A DNA stretch of 64,000 nt. Origin: CAYVBN01 sp964538565 (GTDB lineage: Bacteria; Pseudomonadota; Alphaproteobacteria; Rhizobiales; Xanthobacteraceae). Positions within the stretch are counted from its first letter, which is position 1, and every line of letters begins with the position of its first letter. This document shows, piece by piece, positions 52,769-60,720 of the stretch. Under the pieces are notes generated by a model. The model ran no database searches and was not told where the DNA came from. It saw only the letters and a list, made by a program, of their open reading frames with translations. The position numbers and the translations under genes were made by a program. Location: contig CAZIGW010000055.1 of assembly GCA_964538565.1 (NCBI GenBank), positions 1-64,000 of the forward strand, read 5' to 3'.

Positions 52769-53571
52769 CGCTCACCCGCAAGCCTCCGAGATCTTCGGCG
52801 TGGATGCTGGCGCTCGTGCTTGCGGGCTGCGGGCTCGTGCCCCCTGCGCGCTCCGGCGAGATCGCGCCGGCCGATCGGCGCTCGGACTACGAGTTCATGA
52901 GCGCCGAGACGCGCGCCATGCAGGACGACGACACCGCCAACCCGGGCATGCTGTGGGTGCTCGACGGCGAAGCCCTGTGGAACCGCAAGATCGGAGCGGC
53001 CGATCGCTCGTGCGCCGACTGCCACGGCGATGCGAAGACGAGCATGAAGGGCGTGGCCGCGCGCTATCCGGCGTTCGACTCGACCCGCGACAAGCCGGTC
53101 GACATCGAGGAGCGCATCAACATCTGCCGCAGCAACCACCAGAAAGCGACGCCGCTGCCGTTCGAGAGCCGCGAGCTCCTGGCGCTGACCGCCTATGTGG
53201 CGCTGCAGTCGCGCGGCATGCCGATTGCGCCTCCCGCCGACGAGCGCCTGCGGCCCTACAAGGAGGCCGGGCGGGAGATCTTTCGCCGCCGCCAGGGGCA
53301 GCTCAACATCTCCTGCAGCCAGTGCCACGACGACAACTGGGGCAGGAAGCTCGCCGGCAACATCGTGCCGCAGGCACACCCGACCGGCTATCCGATCTAT
53401 CGCCTCGAATGGCAAAGCCTCGGCTCGCTGCAGCGACGTCTGCGCAATTGTCTCATCGGCATGCGCGCCGAAGCCTATCCGTACGGCTCGCCCGAATACC
53501 TGGCGCTGGAAGTCTTCCTGATGGCGCGGGCGCGCGGCATGAAGATGGAGACGCCGGCGGTGCGACCTTGA
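52765..53571 (+). CDS. soxA: Diheme cytochrome c SoxA, possible lipoprotein
   Basis: A 268-residue SoxA, the thiol-transferase half of SoxXA. It has two heme motifs, CADCH (Cys83, 86, His87) and CSQCH (Cys184, 187, His188), an axial Cys121 (INICRSN) and the active-site Cys229 in CLIGMRAE, so it is the diheme type. The N-terminus reads ALVLAGC (Leu19-Ala20-Gly21-Cys22), a lipobox, suggesting lipid anchoring instead of, or besides, free secretion. The ATG overlaps soxZ by four bases. No soxB or soxCD follows; the next gene is convergent. Confidence 0.9.
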   Translation: MTLTRKPPRSSAWMLALVLAGCGLVPPARSGEIAPADRRSDYEFMSAETRAMQDDDTANPGMLWVLDGEALWNRKIGAADRSCADCHGDAKTSMKGVAARYPAFDSTRDKPVDIEERINICRSNHQKATPLPFESRELLALTAYVALQSRGMPIAPPADERLRPYKEAGREIFRRRQGQLNISCSQCHDDNWGRKLAGNIVPQAHPTGYPIYRLEWQSLGSLQRRLRNCLIGMRAEAYPYGSPEYLALEVFLMARARGMKMETPAVRP

Positions 53572-53577
53572 GGCCGC

Positions 53578-54381
53578 TCACAGGCCGGGCGGCACGCGCG
53601 CAGGCCCGCCCGTCGGTTTCGTCGCCTCGACCGTGAGTTCGAACACCATGGTGGTCTCGAGCCGGTCGCCGAACCAGGCCGAGACGGCAGCCGAGCGGGC
53701 TTCGACATAGCGGGGCTCGCCGTCGTCGAGGACCATCGGCAGATCGTGGCCGGGCACGACGATGCTGCCGGGTCGGCGCCGCCACAGCTCCCAGATCCGC
53801 TCGATCGATCGGCGGCTGACCGCCGCGTCATAGGTCATGTCGGCCTCGCGCGAGACGAGCTCGGTACGGTTCTTGGCCGCATCGCCGGTGAAGATCACGT
53901 CGCGATCGCCGCCCGAAAGAACGAACACGAGGTGGCCCGGCGTGTGTCCGGGTGCATCGGCCGCCGTGATCCCGGGGATCACCTCGTCTGCGCCGCGCAC
54001 GCGGCGCACCTGCCTCGAGCGGTCGAGTTCGTGCACGTAGAGTTCCGGGACCGACGTGAGGCCGAAAGGCTCCTTCACGGCCCAGGCCAGCTCCTCCGCG
54101 CCCACGTGCACCGTCGCGTTGGCGAACGCCAGCCAGTTCACGCAATGATCGTAGTGGGCATGCGTAAGCAACACGTCGGTGACATCGGCCGGCTCGAGGC
54201 CGCGCGCGGCGAGCCGCTCGACGAGCAGCCGGCGATAGCCGAACGAGCCGACGTCGACGAGCGCGACACGCCCGTTGCCGCGCAGCAGCGCCACGGTGCT
54301 CCAGCCGAGCGGCCCGTGGCACACGGACTTGCCCGGGAACCCCTGCACCACGAGGTCGATCTCGAAGCCGCCGACGTTCAT
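53578..54381 (-). CDS. Metallo-beta-lactamase-fold hydrolase
   Basis: A 267-residue MBL-fold protein with the zinc-binding motif THAHYDHCVN, Asp-Gly loop ...DAPGHTPGHLVF, FTGDAAKN and a late VPGHD histidine; all major metal positions are present. There is no signal peptide. It lies at the 3' end of the minus-strand operon with the SDR and PrpD-like genes, 46 bases after the SDR stop, and is convergent with soxA with only 6 bases between. A lactonase or other hydrolase of the catabolic pathway is most plausible; a sulfur role like SoxH is a weaker alternative. Confidence 0.8.
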   Translation of the reverse strand: MNVGGFEIDLVVQGFPGKSVCHGPLGWSTVALLRGNGRVALVDVGSFGYRRLLVERLAARGLEPADVTDVLLTHAHYDHCVNWLAFANATVHVGAEELAWAVKEPFGLTSVPELYVHELDRSRQVRRVRGADEVIPGITAADAPGHTPGHLVFVLSGGDRDVIFTGDAAKNRTELVSREADMTYDAAVSRRSIERIWELWRRRPGSIVVPGHDLPMVLDDGEPRYVEARSAAVSAWFGDRLETTMVFELTVEATKPTGGPARVPPGL

Positions 54382-54427
54382 GCGACCGATTCCGGCTGGC
54401 CGGGGCGAGCCCGGCTTCGGCGACGTC

Positions 54428-55180
54428 TTACCCCAGATAGGCGCCGCCGTTGACGTGGATCGTCTGCCCGGTGATGTAGCGCGCGCCCGGCCCGCACAGG
54501 AAGCGCACCGTCGCCGCGATGTCCTCCGGGGCGCCGCGCTTCCCGGTCAGAGTGTTGTGCACGAGGTGATGCTGCGGCTCCGGACCCGAGCGCGGCGTGC
54601 CGATCAGGCCGGGCACCACCAGGTTGGCGGTGACCCCGTCCATCGCGAGGTCCTGCGCCAGGGCGCGCGTGAGCCCGACGAGGCCCGCCTTGGCGGTGAC
54701 CACGTGCGCCCGGTGCTTCGAGCCGGTGTGCGCGCTCAGGCCGCCGATGTTGACGATCGCGGCGCTTCCGCTCGCCTTGAGCTGCGGCAGGCACGCCTTC
54801 ACGCACAGAAAGGGGCCGTCGAGCGCGATCGCCATGACCTCGCGCCAATCGGCGTAGGTCATGTCTTCGAGCGGCTTCTCGCGCCGCACAGCCGCATTGT
54901 TGATCAGGCAATCGATGCGACCGAACTGCGCGACGGTCGCCGACGCCATCTTCTCCACCGCCGCGGCGTCGGCGACGTCGGCCATCGCCACGGCCGCCTT
55001 GCCGCCGCGCGCCGCGATCTCCTGCGCGACCCCCTCGGCTTGCGCCTTGTTGCTGCGCGCATTGACGACGACGGCAGCGCCGGCGTCGGCGAGCGCGAGC
55101 GCGATCGCCCGGCCGATGTTGCGCCCCGCGCCCGTCACGATGGCGACGCGGCCTTCGAGCTCCCGTCCATTTGCAGTCAT
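54428..55180 (-). CDS. Short-chain dehydrogenase/reductase (FabG-like)
   Basis: A 250-residue classical SDR. The coenzyme motif TGAGRNIG near the N-terminus, NNAAV in the middle and an intact Ser/Thr-Tyr-Lys type arrangement in part: the usual YxxxK is read as HVVTAK (residues around 155-160) after SAHTGSKHRA, so the tyrosine appears to be replaced by histidine. NIGG and GLIGTPR follow. The SDR lies 6 bases downstream of the PrpD-like gene, in the same transcript. The substrate is likely a hydroxy acyl or hydroxy acid intermediate. Confidence 0.8.
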   Translation of the reverse strand: MTANGRELEGRVAIVTGAGRNIGRAIALALADAGAAVVVNARSNKAQAEGVAQEIAARGGKAAVAMADVADAAAVEKMASATVAQFGRIDCLINNAAVRREKPLEDMTYADWREVMAIALDGPFLCVKACLPQLKASGSAAIVNIGGLSAHTGSKHRAHVVTAKAGLVGLTRALAQDLAMDGVTANLVVPGLIGTPRSGPEPQHHLVHNTLTGKRGAPEDIAATVRFLCGPGARYITGQTIHVNGGAYLG

Positions 55181-55186
55181 CTGAAT

Positions 55187-56560
55187 TCACCCGCGCAAGA
55201 TACGAAGATCGACAGCGCGCTCGAAAAAGCCGTTGGCGAGCGCGAGTGCAGCCGCGATCCGGGCGTCGTCCCAGCCGCCGTGGCGCGCGTTGAGCGTGAA
55301 TTTTTGCTCGATGTCGGAGCGGCTCAAGGGCTCGTGCGCGCCGCCGCGAATGTGCGGCTGGCGCTCCTCGACCACGCGGCCGTCGCGCAGTTCGGCGCGG
55401 ATGTGGCCGGTGAAATTGTTCGGGTAGGGATTGTCGGGATCGATCACGTAGCGCACCTTCTCGGCGACCGCGACGACCGCCGGGTCCTTGACGGCGGCGT
55501 CGGTGAAGGAATCTAGCCCGACGTTGCCGCGGACGAAGCCGGCGGCGATGCAATAGGGCGTCGAGAACTTGGCGCCGTAGCCGTTCGACGGCTTCTGTTT
55601 GGCGGCGAGCGGCTCCCACAGCCGGTGCACGGTGCCCTCGCCGACCTCGCAGACGAGCGCCGCGATGTCCTCGGCCTTGATGCCGGTGGCCGCCAGCCGG
55701 CGTGCGCAGTCGATGTACGGATGGGTCATCGTGCCGCACGGATAGAGCTTGAACGCCAGCGTTTCGGTCACCCAGCGCGTGCCGAAGTCGCCGATCAGCG
55801 CGTCATAGTCGCCCTTGGGAGTGTGCGCAAAGGCGTAGAACAGCCCGTGCGTGCCCTCGATCACGGTGCGCGGGCCGTTGAACCCGTGCCGTGCAAGCAG
55901 TGCCGCGCGCACCCCCGACTGGGCCGCCCAACCAGGATGCAGCCGCTTGGTCCAGGCGCCTTCCGCCAGGTACTCGATGATGCCGCTTGCCAGGCTGCCG
56001 GCGATCCCGAGCGCATCGACGATCTGGCGCCGCTCGAGGCGCAGCGCGGCAGCGACGCCCGCCGCCGCCGCCATGGCCCCGAGCACGGCGGTCGGATGGA
56101 AGCCGGCGCGGTGCACCGCCTTGGGGACGACGAGCCCCAGCCGGCACAGGGTTTCGACACCGACCGCGATGCCAAGCAGTGCGCTCGCGCCGTCGGGCTT
56201 GTAGCGCTCGCACGCCGCGAGCACCGCCGGCACGATGACGGCGCCCGCATGCACCGGCCCGCCCTCGAACGTGTCGTCGAAATCCTCGCCGTGGATCGCG
56301 GTGCCGTTGACGAAGGCGGCGCCGGCGGCGCTGAGCGTGGGCGCATGGCCGATCGCCGTGCAGGGCCCCTCCTCGTCCCAGCCGCCGAGCGCGCTTTTCA
56401 CGTAGTCCTCGTTGCGCGCCGTGAGGCAGAGCCCCATCACGTCGACCAGCAGGTCCTCGCATTTCGCCCGCAGGCTCTGCGGCAGACGCCCTGCGTCGAG
56501 CCCGCGGATGCGGTCGGCGAGATGTTCGGCGACCGCGACGTCAGGAAGCAATTCGGTCAT
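55187..56560 (-). CDS. MmgE/PrpD-family protein (2-methylcitrate dehydratase-like)
   Basis: A 457-residue MmgE/PrpD protein, a fold that includes 2-methylcitrate dehydratase, cis-aconitate decarboxylase and iminodisuccinate epimerase. Recognisable stretches are HGEDFDDTFEGGPVHAGAVIVPAVLA (the His-Asp region), GFHPTAVLGAMAAAAGVAAALRL and LYPCGTMTHPYIDCARRLA. It starts 3 bases after the permease stop, so it is part of the transporter operon, suggesting that the imported compound is a carboxylic acid. Whether it dehydrates, epimerises or decarboxylates cannot be told. Confidence 0.85.
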   Translation of the reverse strand: MTELLPDVAVAEHLADRIRGLDAGRLPQSLRAKCEDLLVDVMGLCLTARNEDYVKSALGGWDEEGPCTAIGHAPTLSAAGAAFVNGTAIHGEDFDDTFEGGPVHAGAVIVPAVLAACERYKPDGASALLGIAVGVETLCRLGLVVPKAVHRAGFHPTAVLGAMAAAAGVAAALRLERRQIVDALGIAGSLASGIIEYLAEGAWTKRLHPGWAAQSGVRAALLARHGFNGPRTVIEGTHGLFYAFAHTPKGDYDALIGDFGTRWVTETLAFKLYPCGTMTHPYIDCARRLAATGIKAEDIAALVCEVGEGTVHRLWEPLAAKQKPSNGYGAKFSTPYCIAAGFVRGNVGLDSFTDAAVKDPAVVAVAEKVRYVIDPDNPYPNNFTGHIRAELRDGRVVEERQPHIRGGAHEPLSRSDIEQKFTLNARHGGWDDARIAAALALANGFFERAVDLRILRG

Positions 56561-56563
56561 GGA

Positions 56564-58282
56564 TCAGTTGTTCCGGAGACGATAGCCGCCGAAGCCGGGA
56601 ATCCGGTTGGCGAGGATGACGACAGCGAGCGTGATGGCGAGCATGATGAGGCCGAGCACCGCGATGGCGCCGAGGTCGCCGCTTTCGTTGAGATCGAAGA
56701 TCAGCACCGACACGACCTTCGTCTCCGAGGTGAACAGCATGATGGCGGCGGAGAGTTCGCGGATGACGCCGACGAAGATGAAGCACCAAGTGGCGATCAC
56801 GCTGGTGCGCAGCAGCGGCGCGGTGATCCGCGCCAGCGTGCGCAGGCGCGTCGCGCCGAGAATACGGCTCGCCTCCTCGAGGTCGGGATGCACGACCCGG
56901 AAGGCCGACTGGAGCTGCTGGTAGGCCGCGGGCAGCGCGATGGTGACGAACGCGATGAGCAGGATCCACAACGTGCCGTAGAGCACGAACGGCGGGCGCG
57001 CGTAGCTGAGAAAGAGCCCGACGCCGAGCACGATGCCGGGCACGGCGACCGGCGCGGTCGCCAGGAATCCCAGCACCCGGTGGCCGGCGATCGCCTTGCG
57101 GGTGGTCAGATAGGCGATCACCACCGCCATCACCGTGCCGATGGTCGCGGTGAGGGTGCAGAGGATGAAGGTGTTCTTGAAGGCGAGCCTGGTGGCCGAG
57201 AGCTCGAAGAAGACGAAATCGATGTTGTGGAAGGTGAAGTTGTCGAACCACACGACCTGCGAGGGAATGCGCGAGAACGCGGCGTTGAGAAGCGCGCCGT
57301 AGGGAAGAATGACAGGGTTGAGCAGGACGATGAACGAGATGGCGAGCGCGAGCCATTTCCAGCCGCCGAGACGGACGAGGCGCGGATTGCCCTGCCGGCC
57401 GCCGACCACCGAGTAGCTGCGCCGGCCCAAAATCGCATGCTCGGCGCGCAGCAGCAGCACGGTGAGGACGAGCAGCGGCAGCGAGGCTGCGGCGGCGAGC
57501 TCGGGCTTGGGCGGATACTGAAAGAGGCTCCAGATCTTGGTCGTCATCGTGTGGAAGCCGGCGGGCAGCGCCAGGATCGCCGGCGAGCCGAACAAGGTCA
57601 TGGCCTGCAGGAAGGCGACGAGCGCGCCGGCGAGCACGGCCGGGAGGGCGAGCGGAATGGTCACGCGCCGCGCCGTCGTCCAGATGCGCCCGCCGAGGAT
57701 CGAGGATGCATCCTCGAGGTCGCCCGGGATGCGATCGAGCGAGTTGGCGACCAGCACGAAGACGTAGGGGAACGTGTAGCAGGAGATGACGAAAATCAGG
57801 CCGGGCAGCGTATAGATGTTGAACAGATACTCGTCCTGCGGGGCGTCGGTGAGGGCGCGGAAGGCCTTGTTGAGAAGACCGCTGTTCGGCGCCGCCAGCA
57901 GTTCCCAGGCGATGGCGCCGAGGAACGGGGGCGTGACGAAGGAGGCCGTCACCAGGGCGCGCATGGTTCGCCGGAACGGCATGTCGGTGCGCGCGACCAG
58001 CCAGCCCATCGGGGCGGCGACGAGGCAGCAGATGATGCTCGAGCTCGTCGCCAGGATCACGGTTGTCACCAGGGGGTCGACGAACACCGGACTGGTGACG
58101 AGCTGGCGGAAATTGTCGAACGTGAAGGAGCCCGCCTGGTCGGTCAGGCTGAAGTAGACCAGCCACGACAGCGGCATCAGGATGAGGATGCAGAGCAGCG
58201 CGACGAAGCCGAACAGGATCGGCCACGAGGCGTCGAATCGGAAGGTCCGGGGCTCGGCCGGAGCCGGCAGGGCGACGGTCAA
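56564..58282 (-). CDS. Fused double-domain ABC permease (FbpB/ThiP-like)
   Basis: A 572-residue permease with two BPD_transp_1 halves and about twelve helices. The two coupling loops are EDASSILGGRIWTTARRVTIPLALP and EEASRILGATRLRTLARITAPLLRTS. This architecture is used by importers of ferric iron, 2-aminoethylphosphonate, spermidine-like or organic acid compounds. It partners the two tandem binding proteins upstream and an ATPase further upstream that carries an amber codon. The start is MTVALPAPAEPRTFRFDASW. Confidence 0.88.
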   Translation of the reverse strand: MTVALPAPAEPRTFRFDASWPILFGFVALLCILILMPLSWLVYFSLTDQAGSFTFDNFRQLVTSPVFVDPLVTTVILATSSSIICCLVAAPMGWLVARTDMPFRRTMRALVTASFVTPPFLGAIAWELLAAPNSGLLNKAFRALTDAPQDEYLFNIYTLPGLIFVISCYTFPYVFVLVANSLDRIPGDLEDASSILGGRIWTTARRVTIPLALPAVLAGALVAFLQAMTLFGSPAILALPAGFHTMTTKIWSLFQYPPKPELAAAASLPLLVLTVLLLRAEHAILGRRSYSVVGGRQGNPRLVRLGGWKWLALAISFIVLLNPVILPYGALLNAAFSRIPSQVVWFDNFTFHNIDFVFFELSATRLAFKNTFILCTLTATIGTVMAVVIAYLTTRKAIAGHRVLGFLATAPVAVPGIVLGVGLFLSYARPPFVLYGTLWILLIAFVTIALPAAYQQLQSAFRVVHPDLEEASRILGATRLRTLARITAPLLRTSVIATWCFIFVGVIRELSAAIMLFTSETKVVSVLIFDLNESGDLGAIAVLGLIMLAITLAVVILANRIPGFGGYRLRNN

Positions 58283-58312
58283 GACGTTCCTCCGCTCGCG
58301 TTCATCGGCGTC

Positions 58313-59374
58313 TCACACACGGAAGAGCTTCGCGTAGCGCGCCTTGATGTCCTCGCTCTGCGCCTCGACCGCCGCCGGATCCTCCTTCATCAGCTTGATG
58401 TCGCGCAACGCCTTGCGCCCGGGTTTTTCCTTCACGAGCGCGTGGACCGAATGCTGAGCGGCAAAATCCACCAGGATCTGCTGCCCTTCCGCGGACAGGA
58501 GCCAGTTCTGGAACAGCCGCGCCGCGTTCGGATTGGGCGCGGACTTGAGAATGGCGCTCGGCCCGCTCACCACCGGGGTGCCCTCGAGCGGATAGACCAC
58601 CTCGACCGGCTGCCCGCGCTCCTTGAGCTGCACCAGGTTGTAGTCGTTGCCGTCCGCCATGACGGCGCGCTCGCCGAGCGCCAGCTTCTTCGGCGGATCG
58701 GTGGAGGATTGGAGCTGCAGCACCTTCTGCTTCGCGAGCTTTTCCAGATACTCCCAGCCGAGGTCGCGCGCGATCTGGAACGTCGCCGTCATGATCGTGC
58801 CGCTGTAGGCGGGGTGCGCCTTGACGATCTTGCCGGTCCATTTCGGATCGAGCAGGTCGGCGAAGCTCTTCGGCGCCTCCTCCGCCTTCACCAGGTTGGT
58901 GTTGTAGCCGAGCGAGCTCAGCCAGATGCGCGAGGTCGCATACATTCCGTCAGGATCGACGTAGCGCGGGTCGAAGTGACGCGCGACGTCTTCCGGCAGA
59001 TGCGGCGCGAGCCAGCCCTTGCGCTTCCAGAACAGAAAGTGAGCGGCATCCGCGCTGTTGACGACATCGGCCGCATAGATGCCGCTCCCGTATTCCTGGC
59101 CGAGCCGCTGAAACAGCCGTTCGCTGCCCGTGCGTTCGACCCGCACGGATATGCCCGGAAACTTCGCCTCGAACGATCGCGCCAGATGCTCGCCGACCGG
59201 GAGGTCCATGACGCTGTACCAGACGACCTTGCCCTCGCGGCGCGCCGCGTCGACGAGCTGCGGGGTGATGGCCGAGGCCTCGGGCGCCGCCGCCCGCAAC
59301 GGCTCGGCGAAGAGCGTCAGGGCGGCGGCGGCCGAGCCCTTGAGGAGCGTGCGTCTCGAAAGTCCCGCATGCAT
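58313..59374 (-). CDS. Fe3+-type ABC transporter substrate-binding protein, copy 1
   Basis: A 353-residue extracellular solute-binding protein (family 1, FbpA/PotD-like fold). A Tat-type leader (SRRTLLKGSAAAALTLF) precedes ITPQLVDAARREGKVVWYSVMDLPVGEHL, the standard start of this group. The start at 59374 is supported by GGGGGAGGA; the open frame continues upstream through a repeat element and is not coding there. It is about two-thirds identical by eye to copy 2 just upstream (for example LVKAEEAPKSFADLLDPKW and DPPKKLALGERAVMADGN shared). It lies 30 bases before the permease. Confidence 0.86.
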   Translation of the reverse strand: MHAGLSRRTLLKGSAAAALTLFAEPLRAAAPEASAITPQLVDAARREGKVVWYSVMDLPVGEHLARSFEAKFPGISVRVERTGSERLFQRLGQEYGSGIYAADVVNSADAAHFLFWKRKGWLAPHLPEDVARHFDPRYVDPDGMYATSRIWLSSLGYNTNLVKAEEAPKSFADLLDPKWTGKIVKAHPAYSGTIMTATFQIARDLGWEYLEKLAKQKVLQLQSSTDPPKKLALGERAVMADGNDYNLVQLKERGQPVEVVYPLEGTPVVSGPSAILKSAPNPNAARLFQNWLLSAEGQQILVDFAAQHSVHALVKEKPGRKALRDIKLMKEDPAAVEAQSEDIKARYAKLFRV

Positions 59375-59462
59375 GGCGTCCTCCCCCGAACGGGCGCGTC
59401 CCGGTCGCGTAGCGGGAGCGCCGTTGCGAACCGCGGTCCCGCTCAGTCTCTTCTGGCTCAGA

Positions 59463-59548
59463 GCATGATCCTTTCCGAAAAACGATATCCACTTTTCGGG
59501 ATCATGCCCTGGAGCACGTTCCGGTCTGGAAGATTCGGAACGCGCTCC
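59463..59548. repeat. Palindromic intergenic repeat pair between the two binding-protein genes
   Basis: First palindrome: GCATGATC (59463-59470)/GATCATGC (59500-59507) with inner arms CCGAAAA/TTTTCGG. Second: GGAGCACGTTCCG (59511-59523)/CGGAACGCGCTCC (59536-59548), one mismatch. I recognise the first as a dispersed element of Bradyrhizobium-like genomes. It fills much of the 231-base gap between the tandem paralogues. Confidence 0.75.
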
Positions 59549-59605
59549 AGACTCCATATTCGGTCGCGTCTTGCGCGGCGAACCGGTCCGCTTCGCCGGA
59601 ATGCT

Positions 59606-60673
59606 CTAGACGTGGAAGATCTTGACGTATCGCGCCTTGATCTCCTCGCCCATCTTCTCGACGGCGGCCGCGTCGTCCTTCATCACCTTGATGTCCTTGA
59701 ACGGACGGCGGCCGGGCTTCTCCTTCGTCAGCGGATGCATCGAACGCAGCCCGCCGACGTCGATGATGAGCTGCTGCGCCGCCGGCGTGAAGCAGTAGCT
59801 CTGGAACAGGCGCCCGGCGTTCGGGTTCGGCGCGTTCTTCATCAGGCCGTTCGGTCCGACGATGAGCGGCGCGCCTTCGGTCGGATAGACGATCTCCACC
59901 GGTCGGCCCGATTCCTTGAGCTGGAACATGTTGTATTCATTGCCGTCGGCCATCACGGCGCGCTCGCCGAGCGCCAACTTCTTCGGCGGATCGGCGGAGG
60001 ACTGCTCCTGCATGATATTCTGCTTGGCGAGCTTCTCGTAGTATTCCCAGCCGAGGTCGCGCGACATCTGGTAGGTCGCGGTCATGATCGTGCCGCTGTA
60101 GCCCGGATGCGCCTTGACGATCTTGCCCTTCCATTTGGGATCGAGCAGGTCGGCGAAGCTCTTCGGCGCCTCCTCGGCCTTCACGAGATTCGTGTTGTAG
60201 CCGATCACGCTGAGCCACACGCGGAAGCTCGCGAACATGCCGTCCGGGTCCTTGTGCTCGGCCGGGTAGTGCTTGGCGACGTCCTCGGGGACGTACGGGG
60301 CGAGGATGCCGTTGCGCTTCCAGACGATGAAGTGCGCGGCGTCCGAGGAGTTGACCACGTCGACGGCGTGAATTCCGCTGCCGTATTCCTGGCCGATGCG
60401 CTGGAACACGCGCTCGGCGCCGGTGCGCTCGACCCGCACCGAGATGCCCGAGTATTTTTCCTCGAACGACTTGGCGATCTTCTCGGCGAGCGGCAGGTCC
60501 ACCGACGTATACCACACGACCTTGCCCTCCTTGCGCGCCGCCTCGATCAACTGCGGGGTGATCGCGGTCGCCTCGGGCGCGGCCGCCCGGATCGGCGAGG
60601 CAAAGACCGTCGTCGCGGCAAGCGCCGTCGACCCTTTCAAGACATCGCGTCTCGAGAACTTGCTTTCTCGCAT
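59606..60673 (-). CDS. Fe3+-type ABC transporter substrate-binding protein, copy 2
   Basis: A 355-residue paralogue of copy 1 with a Tat-type leader (SRRDVLKGSTALAATTVF). The mature part starts ITPQLIEAARKEGKVVWYTSVDLPLAEKI. Differences from copy 1 cluster in the C-terminal third (LFQSYCFTPAAQQLIIDVGGLRSMHP versus LFQNWLLSAEGQQILVDFAAQHSVHA), consistent with altered ligand choice or loss of constraint after duplication. AGGGAGGAG precedes the ATG. It lies 47 bases downstream of the interrupted ATPase gene. Ligand unknown; despite the family name it need not be iron, given the carboxylic-acid enzymes in the operon. Confidence 0.86.
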   Translation of the reverse strand: MRESKFSRRDVLKGSTALAATTVFASPIRAAAPEATAITPQLIEAARKEGKVVWYTSVDLPLAEKIAKSFEEKYSGISVRVERTGAERVFQRIGQEYGSGIHAVDVVNSSDAAHFIVWKRNGILAPYVPEDVAKHYPAEHKDPDGMFASFRVWLSVIGYNTNLVKAEEAPKSFADLLDPKWKGKIVKAHPGYSGTIMTATYQMSRDLGWEYYEKLAKQNIMQEQSSADPPKKLALGERAVMADGNEYNMFQLKESGRPVEIVYPTEGAPLIVGPNGLMKNAPNPNAGRLFQSYCFTPAAQQLIIDVGGLRSMHPLTKEKPGRRPFKDIKVMKDDAAAVEKMGEEIKARYVKIFHV

Positions 60674-60720
60674 GGTGCTCCTCCCTTGTCGCCCGGCCTT
60701 CGTTGTGCCTGAACGTCGGT

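Noticed and set aside
55625..60712. A very long open frame (1,695 codons) on the plus strand
   Set aside because: It lies antisense to the PrpD-like, permease and two receptor genes and is composed of Arg/Glu/Asp/His-rich low-complexity sequence, the usual GC-rich shadow of real genes on the other strand.
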